Below, in pieces: positions 16,316 to 25,871 of a stretch of DNA of 64,000 bases; position 1 is the stretch's first letter; each line of letters begins with the position of its first letter. Position numbers and translations under genes: made by a program. This DNA is from Bacteroidales bacterium (GTDB lineage Bacteria; Bacteroidota; Bacteroidia; Bacteroidales; UBA932): NCBI GenBank assembly GCA_017561265.1, contig JAFZDJ010000017.1, positions 32,946 to 96,945 of the forward strand, given 5' to 3'. A model generated the notes under the pieces. It saw only the letters and a program-made list of their open reading frames with translations, was not told the DNA's origin and searched no databases.

Positions 16316-17568
16316 GCAGTAATCTCTCCTGAATATTCTCCGTTCCAAAGTTTATCAACATCTATTAGAATCTTTCCAGGAAAATGCATATTGAGAAGTC
16401 TATATGACGTTCTCAACACTCTTTCATCAAATTCAATATCTTGAGTTCGTGGAAAAGCATCAAGAGCCATAAAGGCAGTAAGCAACTCAACCTCTTCATT
16501 GGTCAGTTCTATAAGGCCAAGGTCATTCTTTACAAGGAGAATTCTGCCTAATACGCAATATGCATAGGCAAAACCGACAAAATAGCTATGCATTCCTCTG
16601 TTCAGGATTTCCAAGGTTGTGTCATAAACGGCTTCTGCAAGCCTGTCAAGCTGACTGACACTCATCTTAGGAGTGAAATACGCCGATGCCAGCAACGTTT
16701 CCAGATAATTCCTGTCTGTAAATCCCCACAATCCGTCAATATCATCATCATAATTCAAACCTACATTGAGATCGGCAGGATTAGCTAATTTCATGTTCTC
16801 ATAAAGCTTGAGCAAGGCTTCCGGAGCATGCTTCCTTAGAGCCAGCTCTCTCAGACCATTGTATTTCCAGTTATTGATAACCGTATTCACAAAATAGATG
16901 CCTTTGTACGAAGCTACATGTATTTTGAGAGGGTAATACATGCAGGTCCGTGACAAACCTTCCGTCGTGAGTTTCATCATCGCTTCATCAGGAATCTGAA
17001 ACATATCGACCCTTTGCTGGAAGGTGTCGAACTGATGCCAGAAGTCCGGTGCATTACAATAGCCGTAATCATATACATATCCGTCGAACTTTCCTTCTGC
17101 AACAGGGACATCAAGTTCCTCTCTTGGGATCTGATTCAGATCTTCCTGATAAATCGAGTTTTCCGGTAAAGTCCTGGCTCTGGTAAAGTGCTTGTAATCT
17201 TTGGATAATCCGTTTTCAGAGAATACGGTTCCAACTCTCTGCCATTCCATCTCCGTGTCGTTGATGCTGACGATATTATACTGATGGACGTCGGCCTCGC
17301 CATCACCATATATCAATGTGATGACATTGTCCTGCACATCATAATGGTTTGTGATGGAGTGATATAAAGAGACATCATTGTAATTGTAAAATTCCCAGCT
17401 GTTGTCGTTGTTGAATATATATGATGGGATACCTTCTATCTTTGCCGTATAGCCGTATTCATCATAATTCTCCACCCAGATACCCTGAATACTTGTATGA
17501 AGGTCGTGTTCTTTTCCGCATGAGAAAAAGCAGAGTGCCATAAATGATATTACAAATAAACGTCTCAT
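16312..17568 (-). CDS. Lipoprotein of unknown function with lipocalin-like N-terminus
   Basis: A 418-residue exported protein with a clear lipoprotein signal (MALCFFSCGKE, C17). Residues about 25-130 have a GIWVENYDEYGY start and alternating beta strands, resembling lipocalin-like domains common in Bacteroidota lipoproteins. The remaining 290 residues look mainly helical, with no catalytic motif that I recognise. It is monocistronic, with a promoter-like element upstream, and converges on msrA with a 4-bp overlap at the stops. Confidence 0.65.
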   Translation of the reverse strand: MRRLFVISFMALCFFSCGKEHDLHTSIQGIWVENYDEYGYTAKIEGIPSYIFNNDNSWEFYNYNDVSLYHSITNHYDVQDNVITLIYGDGEADVHQYNIVSINDTEMEWQRVGTVFSENGLSKDYKHFTRARTLPENSIYQEDLNQIPREELDVPVAEGKFDGYVYDYGYCNAPDFWHQFDTFQQRVDMFQIPDEAMMKLTTEGLSRTCMYYPLKIHVASYKGIYFVNTVINNWKYNGLRELALRKHAPEALLKLYENMKLANPADLNVGLNYDDDIDGLWGFTDRNYLETLLASAYFTPKMSVSQLDRLAEAVYDTTLEILNRGMHSYFVGFAYAYCVLGRILLVKNDLGLIELTNEEVELLTAFMALDAFPRTQDIEFDERVLRTSYRLLNMHFPGKILIDVDKLWNGEYSGEITA

Positions 17569-17599
17569 GACAACTAAATATGAAGTGGTTAATACTATT

Positions 17600-17608
17600 G
17601 CAAATATA
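17600..17608 (-). promoter_or_regulatory. Predicted -7 element of the 16312-17568 lipoprotein gene
   Basis: The minus strand reads TATATTTGC, a match to the Bacteroidota TAnnTTTGC element, 31 bp before the ATG at 17568. No upstream TTTG at the usual spacing was found. Confidence 0.4.
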
Positions 17609-17698
17609 AGTAATTTTATTTATAAATAAGCGATCTGGCCTATATAATATTCAGAATCACAAAATCGGGGGATTGCATAGAAATTGAATAATAATTGT

Positions 17699-17706
17699 TA
17701 TATTTG
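17699..17706 (+). promoter_or_regulatory. Predicted -7 element of the guaD-xpt operon
   Basis: TATATTTG lies 22 bp before the deaminase ATG; a TTG at 17673-17675 is 23 bp further upstream, slightly longer than the usual spacing. The leader is too short to hold a purine riboswitch. Confidence 0.45.
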
Positions 17707-17728
17707 AAAGCATTAATTATAACATACT

Positions 17729-18241
17729 ATGAGTAGTACATGCAAATCACTTAAGGAAACGAATGATTATTCTGCCGAGGATGCCAGGTTCATGGAAATG
17801 GCGATAAATCTTTCAATTGAAAACATCGACACCGGAGGCGGCCCTTTCGGAGCCGTCATAGTGAGAGACGGTGAAATCATTGCGACCGGCACCAATCGCG
17901 TCGTACCGAATGCAGACCCTACAGCTCATGCAGAGGTCATGGCGATCAGAAATGCCTGTGCGAAACTGGGGACATTCCAGCTTACAGGATGCACGGTATA
18001 CAGCTCATGCGAACCTTGCCCGATGTGCCTGAGCGCTCTTTATTGGGCGGGAGTGAGCAGAATCTGCTATGGAAACACCAAGGATGACGCAAAGGCAATC
18101 AATTTCGATGATTCCTTCATATACGATCAGCTCGAACTGAAGTACGAAGAACGCTCGATCAAATGTGAGCATTTCATGCGTTCGGATGCCCTTCGCGCAT
18201 TCAGGAAATGGGATGAAAAGACAGATAAGGTAGAATATTGA
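17729..18241 (+). CDS. guaD: Guanine deaminase-type nucleoside/base deaminase
   Basis: A 170-residue member of the CMP/dCMP deaminase fold. Zinc and proton-shuttle residues are visible: HAE (H67, E69) and PCPMC (C97, C100). The early [10 protein letters not shown] and the C-terminal region with [10 protein letters not shown] fit the short bacterial guanine deaminases that turn guanine into xanthine, rather than tRNA adenosine deaminase. The next gene, one base downstream, is a xanthine phosphoribosyltransferase, which would convert the product into XMP; this supports the guanine assignment. Cytosine-type activity is less likely but not excluded by sequence alone. Confidence 0.85.
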   Translation: MSSTCKSLKETNDYSAEDARFMEMAINLSIENIDTGGGPFGAVIVRDGEIIATGTNRVVPNADPTAHAEVMAIRNACAKLGTFQLTGCTVYSSCEPCPMCLSALYWAGVSRICYGNTKDDAKAINFDDSFIYDQLELKYEERSIKCEHFMRSDALRAFRKWDEKTDKVEY

Positions 18242-18242
18242 T

Positions 18243-18809
18243 ATGGACTTGCTCAAAGAAAGGATATTGAGTGACGGAAAGTGCTTTCCCGGTGGCATTC
18301 TGAAGGTTGATAATTTCATTAATCACCAGATGGATCCGCTTCTGATGCAGAAGATGGCAGAAGAACTGGCAAGAAGATTTTCCGATCACAATATCAATAA
18401 GATCTTGACCATAGAAGCAAGCGGTATAGCTCCGGCAATAATGGTCGGTGCGATAATGAATGTTCCGGTCCTGTTTGCCAAGAAGCAAAGACCGAGCACT
18501 ATGCAGAACATGCTTGTTACTGAGATCTTCTCATTCACCAAAGGATGCTCATACACGGTGTGCGTCAGTAATGATTTCATAGGCAAGGAAGACAGGATTC
18601 TGTTTATAGATGATTTTCTCGCAAACGGTAACGCAGCGAGAGGAGTCATTGATCTTGTCAATCAGGCTGGTGCCACGTTGGAGGGAATGGGATTTCTTAT
18701 TGAAAAAGGATTCCAGGACGGCGGTAAGGATTTACGTGGAAGAGGAATTCATGTAGAGTCGCTCGCGATTATCGAAAGCTTGGATGATTGCAGGATAAAG
18801 ATCAGATAA
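18243..18809 (+). CDS. xpt: Xanthine phosphoribosyltransferase
   Basis: A 188-residue type I phosphoribosyltransferase. The PRPP-binding loop reads [16 protein letters not shown] near residue 119, and the N-terminal [18 protein letters not shown] and NHQMDPLLM motifs match Xpt of Bacillus and its relatives. The enzyme makes XMP from xanthine and PRPP. It follows the deaminase gene by one base, so the pair routes guanine to xanthine to XMP. A strong hairpin terminator follows the stop. Confidence 0.92.
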   Translation: MDLLKERILSDGKCFPGGILKVDNFINHQMDPLLMQKMAEELARRFSDHNINKILTIEASGIAPAIMVGAIMNVPVLFAKKQRPSTMQNMLVTEIFSFTKGCSYTVCVSNDFIGKEDRILFIDDFLANGNAARGVIDLVNQAGATLEGMGFLIEKGFQDGGKDLRGRGIHVESLAIIESLDDCRIKIR

Positions 18810-18812
18810 GTA

Positions 18813-18848
18813 AAAAGAAGCCTCAGAGTTATCTCCAAGGCTTCTTTT
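18813..18848. terminator. Bidirectional rho-independent terminator
   Basis: AAAAGAAGCC at 18813-18822 pairs with GGCTTCTTTT at 18839-18848. The A/T tracts on both sides make it usable for the xpt operon on the plus strand and for the two tRNA genes on the minus strand. Confidence 0.8.
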
Positions 18849-18849
18849 G

Positions 18850-18923
18850 CGGTGCGGACGGGACTCGAACCCGCGACCCCCGGCGTGACAGGCCGGTATT
18901 CTAACCAGCTGAACTACCGCACC
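18850..18923 (-). tRNA. tRNA-Asp (GTC)
   Basis: A 74-nt cloverleaf on the minus strand. The acceptor GGTGCGG pairs with CCGCACC, the discriminator is G, the T loop is GTTCGAGTC, and the anticodon loop CTGTCAC gives GTC. The 3' CCA is not encoded. It lies downstream of the tRNA-Thr gene in the same transcription unit. Confidence 0.95.
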
Positions 18924-18939
18924 ATTGTTCAGATTTTTG

Positions 18940-19013
18940 AGCCGATGGAGGGAATCGAACCCACGACCCCGAGATTACAAATCACGTGCTCTGGCCAACT
19001 GAGCTACATCGGC
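18940..19013 (-). tRNA. tRNA-Thr (TGT)
   Basis: A 74-nt cloverleaf on the minus strand with acceptor GCCGATG/CATCGGC, D arm AGCTCAGTTGG, T loop GTTCGATTC and anticodon loop TTTGTAA (anticodon TGT). The anticodon stem CGTGA/TCTCG contains one T-T mismatch. CCA is not encoded. It stands 16 nt ahead of tRNA-Asp. Confidence 0.93.
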
Positions 19014-19041
19014 AATTTTGTCCCCTTTTTCCAAAGGGATT

Positions 19042-19050
19042 GCAAAGGTA
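19042..19050 (-). promoter_or_regulatory. Predicted -7 element of the tRNA-Thr/tRNA-Asp unit
   Basis: The minus strand reads TACCTTTGC, matching TAnnTTTGC, 28 bp before the 5' end of tRNA-Thr. Confidence 0.45.
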
Positions 19051-19156
19051 TAACTTTTTATGATATTCCCTACATTTTCTTGATATTTTTTTCAAATTTA
19101 TTCACATGCTTTCTTATTTAACGGACAAGGGAATCGGAGCTTTGCTGCAAAATCAT

Positions 19157-19165
19157 TATATTTGC
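19157..19165 (+). promoter_or_regulatory. Predicted -7 element of the sugar kinase gene
   Basis: TATATTTGC, a full match to the Bacteroidota element, 21 bp before the ATG at 19187. It supports that start over the upstream in-frame ATG at 19106, which would lie ahead of the promoter. Confidence 0.5.
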
Positions 19166-19186
19166 AATCAGTTAACGCGTAATTCT

Positions 19187-20068
19187 ATGGAACGATTTGT
19201 CGTGGGAATCGGAGATGCTCTATGGGATTGTCTTCCTGAAGGACGTAAAATAGGTGGTGCTCCGGCCAATTTTGCTTACTATATGATGCAGTTCGGCTAT
19301 GACTCATTGGCAGTCAGTGCCGTCGGTAATGATGATCTTGGAGCGGAAATCAAAGAAACATTCAACAGAATAGGCCTGAAACATATTCTGGATGTTTCCG
19401 AATATCCCACCGGCACAGTAACGGTAGAATTGGACGCAAACGGCATCCCAAGCTATGACATCAAGGAAAATGTCGCTTATGACCATATCACATATACGCC
19501 GCAGCTTGAAGAAATAGCGGGGAAGTGCAATGTAGCCTGCTTCGGATCCATGAGTCAAAGAAACCCGGCATCAAGAACGACGATCAGGAAGTTTCTTGAA
19601 TCGATGCCGTACACAGATGATACTTATAAGGTATTCGACATCAATCTTCGCCAGAATTTTTATGACAAGGAAATAATCTCCGAATCTCTCAAGCTATGCA
19701 ATGTGTTCAAGATCAATGATGAGGAACTGCTGACTGTAAAAAAGATGTTCGGATATGACGAAGAGTCCGATCAGGAAACATGCAGGAGACTTATCGAAGA
19801 ATGGGATCTTGAATACCTGATACTGACATGCGGAGTCAACGGCAGTCATATCTTTACCGATAAGGAATATTCGTTCCTGGATACACCCGAGGTCGATGTA
19901 GCCGATACAGTCGGTGCAGGAGACTCTTTCATTTCTGCATTCATGGCTTCCGTTCTGAATGGAGAATCCATCCGTGAAGCTCATAAACGTGCTGTAGATG
20001 TCTCTGCATATGTGTGCACGCAATACGGAGCTATGCTCGAATTGCCTTCAGAACTAACCGGGAAGTGA
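19187..20068 (+). CDS. PfkB-family carbohydrate kinase (fructokinase-like)
   Basis: A 293-residue cytoplasmic sugar kinase. Start at 19187 (MERFVVGIGDALWD) because the kinase fold begins there and a promoter element lies just upstream. The family motifs are GGAPANFAYYM near residue 26 and the C-terminal ATP/catalytic signature DTVGAGDSFISAF, whose aspartate is the catalytic base. The N-terminal pattern GDALWDCLPEGRKIGGAP is typical of fructokinases, so fructose is the most likely substrate, but this is a family-level inference. The acyltransferase gene follows after 39 bp. Confidence 0.85.
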   Translation: MERFVVGIGDALWDCLPEGRKIGGAPANFAYYMMQFGYDSLAVSAVGNDDLGAEIKETFNRIGLKHILDVSEYPTGTVTVELDANGIPSYDIKENVAYDHITYTPQLEEIAGKCNVACFGSMSQRNPASRTTIRKFLESMPYTDDTYKVFDINLRQNFYDKEIISESLKLCNVFKINDEELLTVKKMFGYDEESDQETCRRLIEEWDLEYLILTCGVNGSHIFTDKEYSFLDTPEVDVADTVGAGDSFISAFMASVLNGESIREAHKRAVDVSAYVCTQYGAMLELPSELTGK

Positions 20069-20107
20069 AATCGATCAATTCCTATAATGTACTAAACCTG
20101 ACCAATC

Positions 20108-21466
20108 ATGACTAAGACTAACCCTAGAGACCACTCTCTGTTTCTAAAGGCATTCCGTGCCTATCTCCAGTATGTGAACTCCGGATTGTATTTCAAGAAA
20201 GAACACGTTCTGGGCCTTGAGAATGTGCCTATCAACGGTACGCCTACAGTTATCGTGTCAAACCATCAGAATTGCTTGAATGACCCGCTATGCGTCTGCC
20301 TGCAATTGACTGACCGTAGAATGAATTTTCTTGCCCGCGCCAATGTCTTCAATAATCCTGTCTTCAACAAAGCCTTGCGTGCCATGGGTCTTCTCCCGGC
20401 TTATCGTATGGGATATGAAGGACTGGCTCATGTCCGCAAGAATTCCGAAACCATAGAAGACGCCGGCAACGCATTGATTGATGGAGAAACAGTGATGCTA
20501 TATCCGGAAGGTGGTCATCAGGATAAGAGATGGCTCGGTAGTTTCAAGCTCGGTTATCTGAGAATCGCTTTCAGTGCAGCTGAGAAAATGGACTTCAAGT
20601 CTGATGTGATGATTCTTCCGTCATGCAACCATTATTCCAACTATTTTCATGCGAGGACCGAAATGCTTATCAGATTCGGCAAGCCTATTTCGCTGAAGCC
20701 ATATTATGAGCGTTATAAGGAAGAACCTCGCGCTACCATGATGGAAATCAATTCATTGGTACATGCCCAGATCAAAGAGATGATGCTACATATTGACGAT
20801 ATCGAGCATTATGACCAGATAGACTGGCTGCGAGAAAATGAATATGGAAAGAAATACGCTCGCGAGCACGGCTACAAAAAGAATTATCTTCCATCAAGAC
20901 TCCTGTCTGATCAAAGCCTGGTAAATGACCTGCAGGTGGCTACGGACAAGAATCCGCAGGAAATGGAAGCCATCTATAAGGATACCGCAACGCTGATTGA
21001 AGGTATCAGATCTCTCAACATCAGGGATTGGCTGTTCAGATATAATCCTAGTCTGGAGGCGGCACTGCTCCGAGGGCTGGGTCTTCTGATTCTTCTTCCG
21101 CTATTCATAGTTTCCATAATTCCTACAGCTCTTCTGTTCATCGTTCCTGAAATCTTCCTGAAGAAGATGATCAAGGACCAGATGTTCATCAGCACATTCA
21201 GGGTAGCCGTGAGCGCATTGATAACAATACCTGTATGCCTGTTCATCCCAGTAATTTTCTTGTGGATCTTTGCTGGATTCTGGTGGGCGGCAGGATACTT
21301 CATAGCGTTTCCATTAATGTTCCTGCTTGCATGGAATTATATGAGGCTTTTTATGAAGTTTATTGGTACATGCAATTTCATAGCGCCAAAGAACAGAAAG
21401 AAAATCAAGGAGTTACGTAAACTGCGCACCAGCATCTTCAATCGTCTTGACGAGATGCTCAAATAG
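20108..21466 (+). CDS. 1-acylglycerol-3-phosphate acyltransferase-like membrane enzyme (PlsC family)
   Basis: A 452-residue protein. The acyltransferase domain (about 20-230) has NHQNCLND near residue 53 (the H-x4-D catalytic pair) and the YPEGGHQ motif near 137. These transfer an acyl chain to a lysophospholipid at the inner membrane. About 130 residues at the C-terminus (from about 315) contain two or three hydrophobic helices, making it longer than typical PlsC (about 240 residues). Such long forms are common in Bacteroidota; the exact acceptor is not clear. It follows the sugar kinase gene and converges on the DUF4491 gene, with a weak AATAGT/ACTATT hairpin after the stop. Confidence 0.82.
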   Translation: MTKTNPRDHSLFLKAFRAYLQYVNSGLYFKKEHVLGLENVPINGTPTVIVSNHQNCLNDPLCVCLQLTDRRMNFLARANVFNNPVFNKALRAMGLLPAYRMGYEGLAHVRKNSETIEDAGNALIDGETVMLYPEGGHQDKRWLGSFKLGYLRIAFSAAEKMDFKSDVMILPSCNHYSNYFHARTEMLIRFGKPISLKPYYERYKEEPRATMMEINSLVHAQIKEMMLHIDDIEHYDQIDWLRENEYGKKYAREHGYKKNYLPSRLLSDQSLVNDLQVATDKNPQEMEAIYKDTATLIEGIRSLNIRDWLFRYNPSLEAALLRGLGLLILLPLFIVSIIPTALLFIVPEIFLKKMIKDQMFISTFRVAVSALITIPVCLFIPVIFLWIFAGFWWAAGYFIAFPLMFLLAWNYMRLFMKFIGTCNFIAPKNRKKIKELRKLRTSIFNRLDEMLK

Positions 21467-21481
21467 TCCAGAACTATTCAT

Positions 21482-21772
21482 TTATTTCTTATTATGACCA
21501 GGTCCGGCAGGGAACCATCCCTTCCGGACTCTTTCTTTCTGCTGCTTTAGTTCCAGAATGCTCCAGAAAGATGAAAAGGCTGTGACACCCAGTATAGTGG
21601 AGGCTATGAGATTGTCAACAGATAATGATATGATGCCAAAGAGTATTCCTGCAACAAGGAACATCCACCAGCATCTTGTGCCTAAGTAATATTCAGCCTT
21701 GATAACGATAGGATGAAATATTCCGATAATAAGAAATGTAGCTAATCCTACAATTATTCCTGTAAAGTTCAT
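21482..21772 (-). CDS. DUF4491-type small membrane protein
   Basis: A 96-residue protein with three hydrophobic segments (about 5-22, 36-53, 58-75) and a basic C-terminus. It has GIFHPIVIKAEYYLG near residue 17 and a WWMF motif, the pattern I associate with DUF4491 proteins. Its function is unknown. It starts 3 bp after the MscS-type channel gene on the same strand, so it is co-transcribed and may be an accessory membrane protein. Confidence 0.75.
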   Translation of the reverse strand: MNFTGIIVGLATFLIIGIFHPIVIKAEYYLGTRCWWMFLVAGILFGIISLSVDNLIASTILGVTAFSSFWSILELKQQKERVRKGWFPAGPGHNKK

Positions 21773-21775
21773 AAT

Positions 21776-22960
21776 TTAATTCTTTAGGTCGGTACCTTTA
21801 TGGAAATCCAGTCCCGATGGACTCTGGAAAACTCTGAGATCGAATGCGTGCAGCATGGCCAGGACATGGTCGAATACTTCTGCCTGCAGATGCTCGTATT
21901 TCAGCCAGGCAGTATCGACTGAAAAGAAGTAAAGTTCTATCGGCATACCCTCTGCTGTGGGCTGCAATTGACGGACTGTCATGATCATCTCCGGATTTAC
22001 CTTTGGGTGATGACGCAGATAGTACTCGACATAGTGGCGGAAGATGTACAGATTCACTTCTTCTTTTCCTGTCGCTTCGAAGCCTTCCATCCAAGGCTGC
22101 TGCTTATAGGCTTCAAGTTCCTTTTCAGTGCAGAATCGCACTGTGTTCATGTCGATGTTGATGGATCTCTTGATACGTCGTCCTCCATTGTCAAACATTC
22201 CTCTCCAGTTCTGGAAGGAATCATTGACAAGGGCGTACGGAGGTACATTGATGATGGTCTTGTCCCAATTCCGGACCTTTACCGTGGTCAATGTCACTTC
22301 CATCACATCACCATCAGCACCATATTTAGGCATTGTTATCCAATCTCCGGGACGCAGCATATCATTGGACATCAGTTGTATTCCGGCAACAAAGCCTTTG
22401 ATCGTATCCTGAAATACGAGCATCAGTATCGCTGTACTCGCCCCAACTCCTGTCAGAAGAACGATAGGATTCTTCGCTATGATTATACCGATGATAATGA
22501 TGGAACCTAAACATATGACAGCCAGCTTGAGCATCTGATAGAATCCTTTCATTGAATGATTCTTAAGCATGTCATGTGCACTGGATATATCGTATAAGGC
22601 CGAAATTACCGAACAAAGCAATTTCATCAATATGACAATAAGGTATATCTTGCATATTTTCAGCATGAACGCCATGATTGCAACATGCGGAATGGCAATT
22701 GGTAAAAGTACATATACCACCAAAGGGGCTAAAAGCATGCTGAAATCATTCAGAACCTTGTCATTCAAAAGATAATCGTCCCAGAAGAAGTCCGTCCTGG
22801 CAGTGATTTTATGAATTAACGGAATAATCAGTCTTCTGCATATTCTGTCTATCAGAAATGCCAGTAGAAATATAACCAGAATAACAACAATATACGTGCT
22901 GCCTTCCGAAAGGCCTATCTGCTTGAGCCATTCTGAGAAAATATCTGCAATACGTTCCAT
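21776..22960 (-). CDS. MscS-family mechanosensitive channel (YbdG-like)
   Basis: A 394-residue inner-membrane protein with about five N-terminal helices (residues 20-175). The pore-lining helix and MscS beta domain follow: VLLTGVGASTAILMLVFQD near residue 167, GFVAGIQLM, then RPGDWITMP and GDVMEVTLTTVKVRNWDKTIINVP. The order and length fit the YbdG/YbiO branch of small-conductance channels that open under osmotic downshift. A promoter with both elements is present upstream, and the DUF4491 gene follows by 3 bp. Confidence 0.9.
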   Translation of the reverse strand: MERIADIFSEWLKQIGLSEGSTYIVVILVIFLLAFLIDRICRRLIIPLIHKITARTDFFWDDYLLNDKVLNDFSMLLAPLVVYVLLPIAIPHVAIMAFMLKICKIYLIVILMKLLCSVISALYDISSAHDMLKNHSMKGFYQMLKLAVICLGSIIIIGIIIAKNPIVLLTGVGASTAILMLVFQDTIKGFVAGIQLMSNDMLRPGDWITMPKYGADGDVMEVTLTTVKVRNWDKTIINVPPYALVNDSFQNWRGMFDNGGRRIKRSINIDMNTVRFCTEKELEAYKQQPWMEGFEATGKEEVNLYIFRHYVEYYLRHHPKVNPEMIMTVRQLQPTAEGMPIELYFFSVDTAWLKYEHLQAEVFDHVLAMLHAFDLRVFQSPSGLDFHKGTDLKN

Positions 22961-23001
22961 CTTACCAATAATTAAACCGGATAAATCCTGATGTAAGGTT
23001 A

Positions 23002-23032
23002 CAAAAATAGGACAAAAACTCGGATAATCAAA
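23002..23032 (-). promoter_or_regulatory. Bacteroidota-type promoter of the MscS gene
   Basis: On the minus strand TTTG (23029-23032) is followed after 19 bp by TATTTTTG (23002-23009), matching the TTTG/N19/TAnnTTTG consensus of Bacteroides promoters. It lies 41 bp before the ATG at 22960. Confidence 0.6.
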
Positions 23033-23089
23033 TATACCGTCTGAAGGTAATCCGATGAAAAAGGCATGCTATTTGCCGATTATTGTTGC

Positions 23090-23098
23090 TATCTTTGC
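23090..23098 (+). promoter_or_regulatory. Predicted -7 element of the P-type ATPase gene
   Basis: TATCTTTGC matches TAnnTTTGC and ends 19 bp before the ATG at 23118. No well-spaced TTTG was found upstream. Confidence 0.45.
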
Positions 23099-23117
23099 AG
23101 GATATTAGATATATCGC

Positions 23118-25868
23118 ATGAAAAGGAACACATATTTGAATGATTGCCTTTCTAATGATTCTGAGAAAGTGCAATCCGGTATCGGTAAAAATATAATTCC
23201 CCCTCCGGAAAAGGAACCTTTATGGAAACTGTATCTGGAAAAATTCAAGGATCCTATCATCATTGTGCTGCTGGTGGTATTCTTTTTCTCCATATTAGTG
23301 GCAATATATGAAATCATTTATATGGGTAAGGGATGGTCTATTCTCATAGAACCATCCGGTGTACTGACAGCTCTGCTTCTTGCCACAGGAGTCGGTTTCA
23401 TCTTCGAGCTGAAGGCTGACAGGGAATTTGAGATCCTTAACAAGGTCAAGGATCATCGTCCGGTCAAAGTATTCAGACGAAACACTGTAAACAGCACACC
23501 AAGGCTGATAAACATCAAGAGACACGATGTCGTCGTTGGGGATATCGTCAAGCTGGAAAGCGGAGATGAAGTGCCTGCAGACGGATACCTGCTGGATTCG
23601 GTATCCTTGAGAGTCGACGAATCCAACTTCACAGGCGAGTTATATGCAAATAAAACCACAAGAGAAGAGGAATTTGACCAGGATGCAACATATCCTTCTG
23701 ATTTTCTCTTGAGGGGATCTACGGTGATAGAAGGCAATGCAGTATATCGCGTTTCAGCTGTAGGAATGTTCACGGAGGAAGGAAAAGGCGTGGCCATCAC
23801 TCAGGAAGGCAGCAATGAAGAGACACCGCTGAACAAGCAGCTTGCACAGCTTGGCAAATGGATATCGACTGCCAGCTTCATAATCGCATCTCTTATTGTC
23901 ATCGGACGTCTGATCTTTTATGCTGCAAACGGCGGTTTTTCAGATGGAGCAAGCTTGATTGAAATCGCTGAATTCGTCCTTGCTTCGATCATGATAGCCG
24001 TAACGCTGATTGTAGTCGCAGTGCCGGAAGGACTTCCGATGAGTGTTACAGTAAGCCTTGCATTGAGCATGCGCAGAATGTTGAAGGAAAACAACTTGGT
24101 ACGCAAGCTTCATGCATGCGAGACCATGGGCGCAGCTACCGTAATCTGTACAGACAAGACAGGAACCCTTACAAAGAACAAGATGACTGTCATAGAATAC
24201 GACATATACGGAGGAGAGGAAGAATTCGAACTTGTAAGGCAGAATATGGCGGTTAATTCCACTGCCGAAGTCTTTAAAGAAAATGACAATCTTGTATCCA
24301 TCGGCAATCCGACAGAAGTAGCCTTGCTCAAATGGATGCATAAGAACGGACCGGACTATACTTCGTACAGGTCAGAAGCGACAGTTCTCGAACAGAAGCC
24401 GTTCTCGCCGGACACTAAATATATGCAGACTACAGCAGTGATGCGCGATTCTGATGCTCCTTTGCGATTTATCAAAGGTGCTCCGGAGATTGTCCTGGAA
24501 ATGTGCAGCTGCATTGCTGGTGGAAAGACAAAAGAGTACATTCATGAAACTCTTGCCGGATATCAGTCAAAAGCAATGCGAACCCTTGGTTTTGCCTGTC
24601 AGCGCATGGGGGCATCTGCTGATGAAGACCTGATATTCCTCGGTGTAGTGGGAATTGCCGATCCTGTCAGGGATGACGTGAAGGAAGCCATAGAGACATG
24701 CAAGGATAAGGCCGGTGTAAGGGTGATCATCGTAACAGGTGACACACCTGGAACTGCCATGGAAATAGGCAGACAGATAGGACTTGTCGTTTCAGATGAA
24801 CCAGGACAGACTATAACAGGGGTGGAATTCGCTTCTCTCAGCGATCATGAAGCCAAAAGGCTCCTGAAAGACGGAGGTCTGAAAATAATATCCCGCGCCC
24901 GTCCTGAAGACAAGGCCAGGCTTGTGACGCTTCTTCAGGAGAACGGAGAAGTTGTGGCGGTCACCGGCGACGGTACGAACGATGCACCGGCTCTCAGCAA
25001 GGCTCAGGTAGGACTCTCTATGGGAGATGGAACCTCAAGAGCCAAGGAGGCAAGTGACATCACGATCATCGACAACTCGTTCTCCAGCATAAACAAGGCC
25101 ATAATGTGGGGCCGCTCGCTATACCTGAATATCCAGCGTTTCATCATATTCCAGATGACAATCAACCTCTGTGCATGTCTGATCGTGCTGCTGGGTTCGT
25201 TCATAGGAATGGATTCACCGCTGACAGTGACACAGATGCTTTGGGTAAACCTGATCATGGACACATTTGCTGCCATGGCCTTGTCATCATTACCGGCTGA
25301 CAGGAGAGTCCTGAATGATAAGCCGAGGAATCCGGAGAGTCATATCATCAACAGACGGATGCTTTATAGAATCGTAGGTGTCGGCATTCTTTTCTTCGGC
25401 CTTCTTGCCGGTCTGTGGCAATTGCTCTGGCATACGGACATCAGCTGCGTCAAGGATCTTCTGACCAGGGAGTCATTGATGACCTTCGTTTCCGGATTCA
25501 CAGACCTGACTCATGCCAAGACTCACTTGAGCGGCTATGAACTTGGAGTATTCTTTTCTATATTCGTGATGTTCCAGTTCTGGAATCTTTTCAATGCGAA
25601 GTACTATCGGACTGACAGGAGCCTGCTGATGGACATCATCGACCTGTTCCGTAATCCTCTCAAGGTAAGAGAATCATTCAGTGCCGGATTCATCTGGATT
25701 TCTTTGGTAATCGTGGTGGGACAGATTCTTATAGTCACATTCGCAGGAAGGATGTTCAATGTTTCTCCATTATATGCACAGGACTGGTTATGGATAATGA
25801 TCATTACATCACCAGTGCTGATAATTGCAGACCTTGTCAGGACTATTGTGAACCTCATTAAGAAATAG
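23118..25868 (+). CDS. Calcium-translocating P-type ATPase (PMCA type)
   Basis: A 916-residue inner-membrane ion pump. It has the P2-type layout: two N-terminal helices (about 38-55 and 70-98), an actuator domain with NFTGE, helices M3-M4 with the ion-site motif VPEGLP near residue 302, a phosphorylation motif DKTGTLT near 345, the hinge GDGTNDAPAL near 616, and six C-terminal helices. The short N-terminus and the VAVPEGLPMSV motif point to the PMCA-like calcium branch rather than Na/K pumps. It would export Ca2+ (or a similar divalent ion) using ATP. An SDR gene follows after 3 bp. Confidence 0.9.
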   Translation: MKRNTYLNDCLSNDSEKVQSGIGKNIIPPPEKEPLWKLYLEKFKDPIIIVLLVVFFFSILVAIYEIIYMGKGWSILIEPSGVLTALLLATGVGFIFELKADREFEILNKVKDHRPVKVFRRNTVNSTPRLINIKRHDVVVGDIVKLESGDEVPADGYLLDSVSLRVDESNFTGELYANKTTREEEFDQDATYPSDFLLRGSTVIEGNAVYRVSAVGMFTEEGKGVAITQEGSNEETPLNKQLAQLGKWISTASFIIASLIVIGRLIFYAANGGFSDGASLIEIAEFVLASIMIAVTLIVVAVPEGLPMSVTVSLALSMRRMLKENNLVRKLHACETMGAATVICTDKTGTLTKNKMTVIEYDIYGGEEEFELVRQNMAVNSTAEVFKENDNLVSIGNPTEVALLKWMHKNGPDYTSYRSEATVLEQKPFSPDTKYMQTTAVMRDSDAPLRFIKGAPEIVLEMCSCIAGGKTKEYIHETLAGYQSKAMRTLGFACQRMGASADEDLIFLGVVGIADPVRDDVKEAIETCKDKAGVRVIIVTGDTPGTAMEIGRQIGLVVSDEPGQTITGVEFASLSDHEAKRLLKDGGLKIISRARPEDKARLVTLLQENGEVVAVTGDGTNDAPALSKAQVGLSMGDGTSRAKEASDITIIDNSFSSINKAIMWGRSLYLNIQRFIIFQMTINLCACLIVLLGSFIGMDSPLTVTQMLWVNLIMDTFAAMALSSLPADRRVLNDKPRNPESHIINRRMLYRIVGVGILFFGLLAGLWQLLWHTDISCVKDLLTRESLMTFVSGFTDLTHAKTHLSGYELGVFFSIFVMFQFWNLFNAKYYRTDRSLLMDIIDLFRNPLKVRESFSAGFIWISLVIVVGQILIVTFAGRMFNVSPLYAQDWLWIMIITSPVLIIADLVRTIVNLIKK

Positions 25869-25871
25869 ACT

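Noticed and set aside
17707..17728. Possible purine riboswitch before guaD
   Set aside because: The leader between the promoter element and the ATG is only about 22 bases, too short for an aptamer.
18852..19121. An open frame of 89 codons on the plus strand
   Set aside because: It is antisense to the two tRNA genes at 18850-19013 and reads through them, a common false frame.
21968..22510. A 180-codon open frame on the plus strand
   Set aside because: It is antisense to the MscS-type channel gene, with no signal or family motif.
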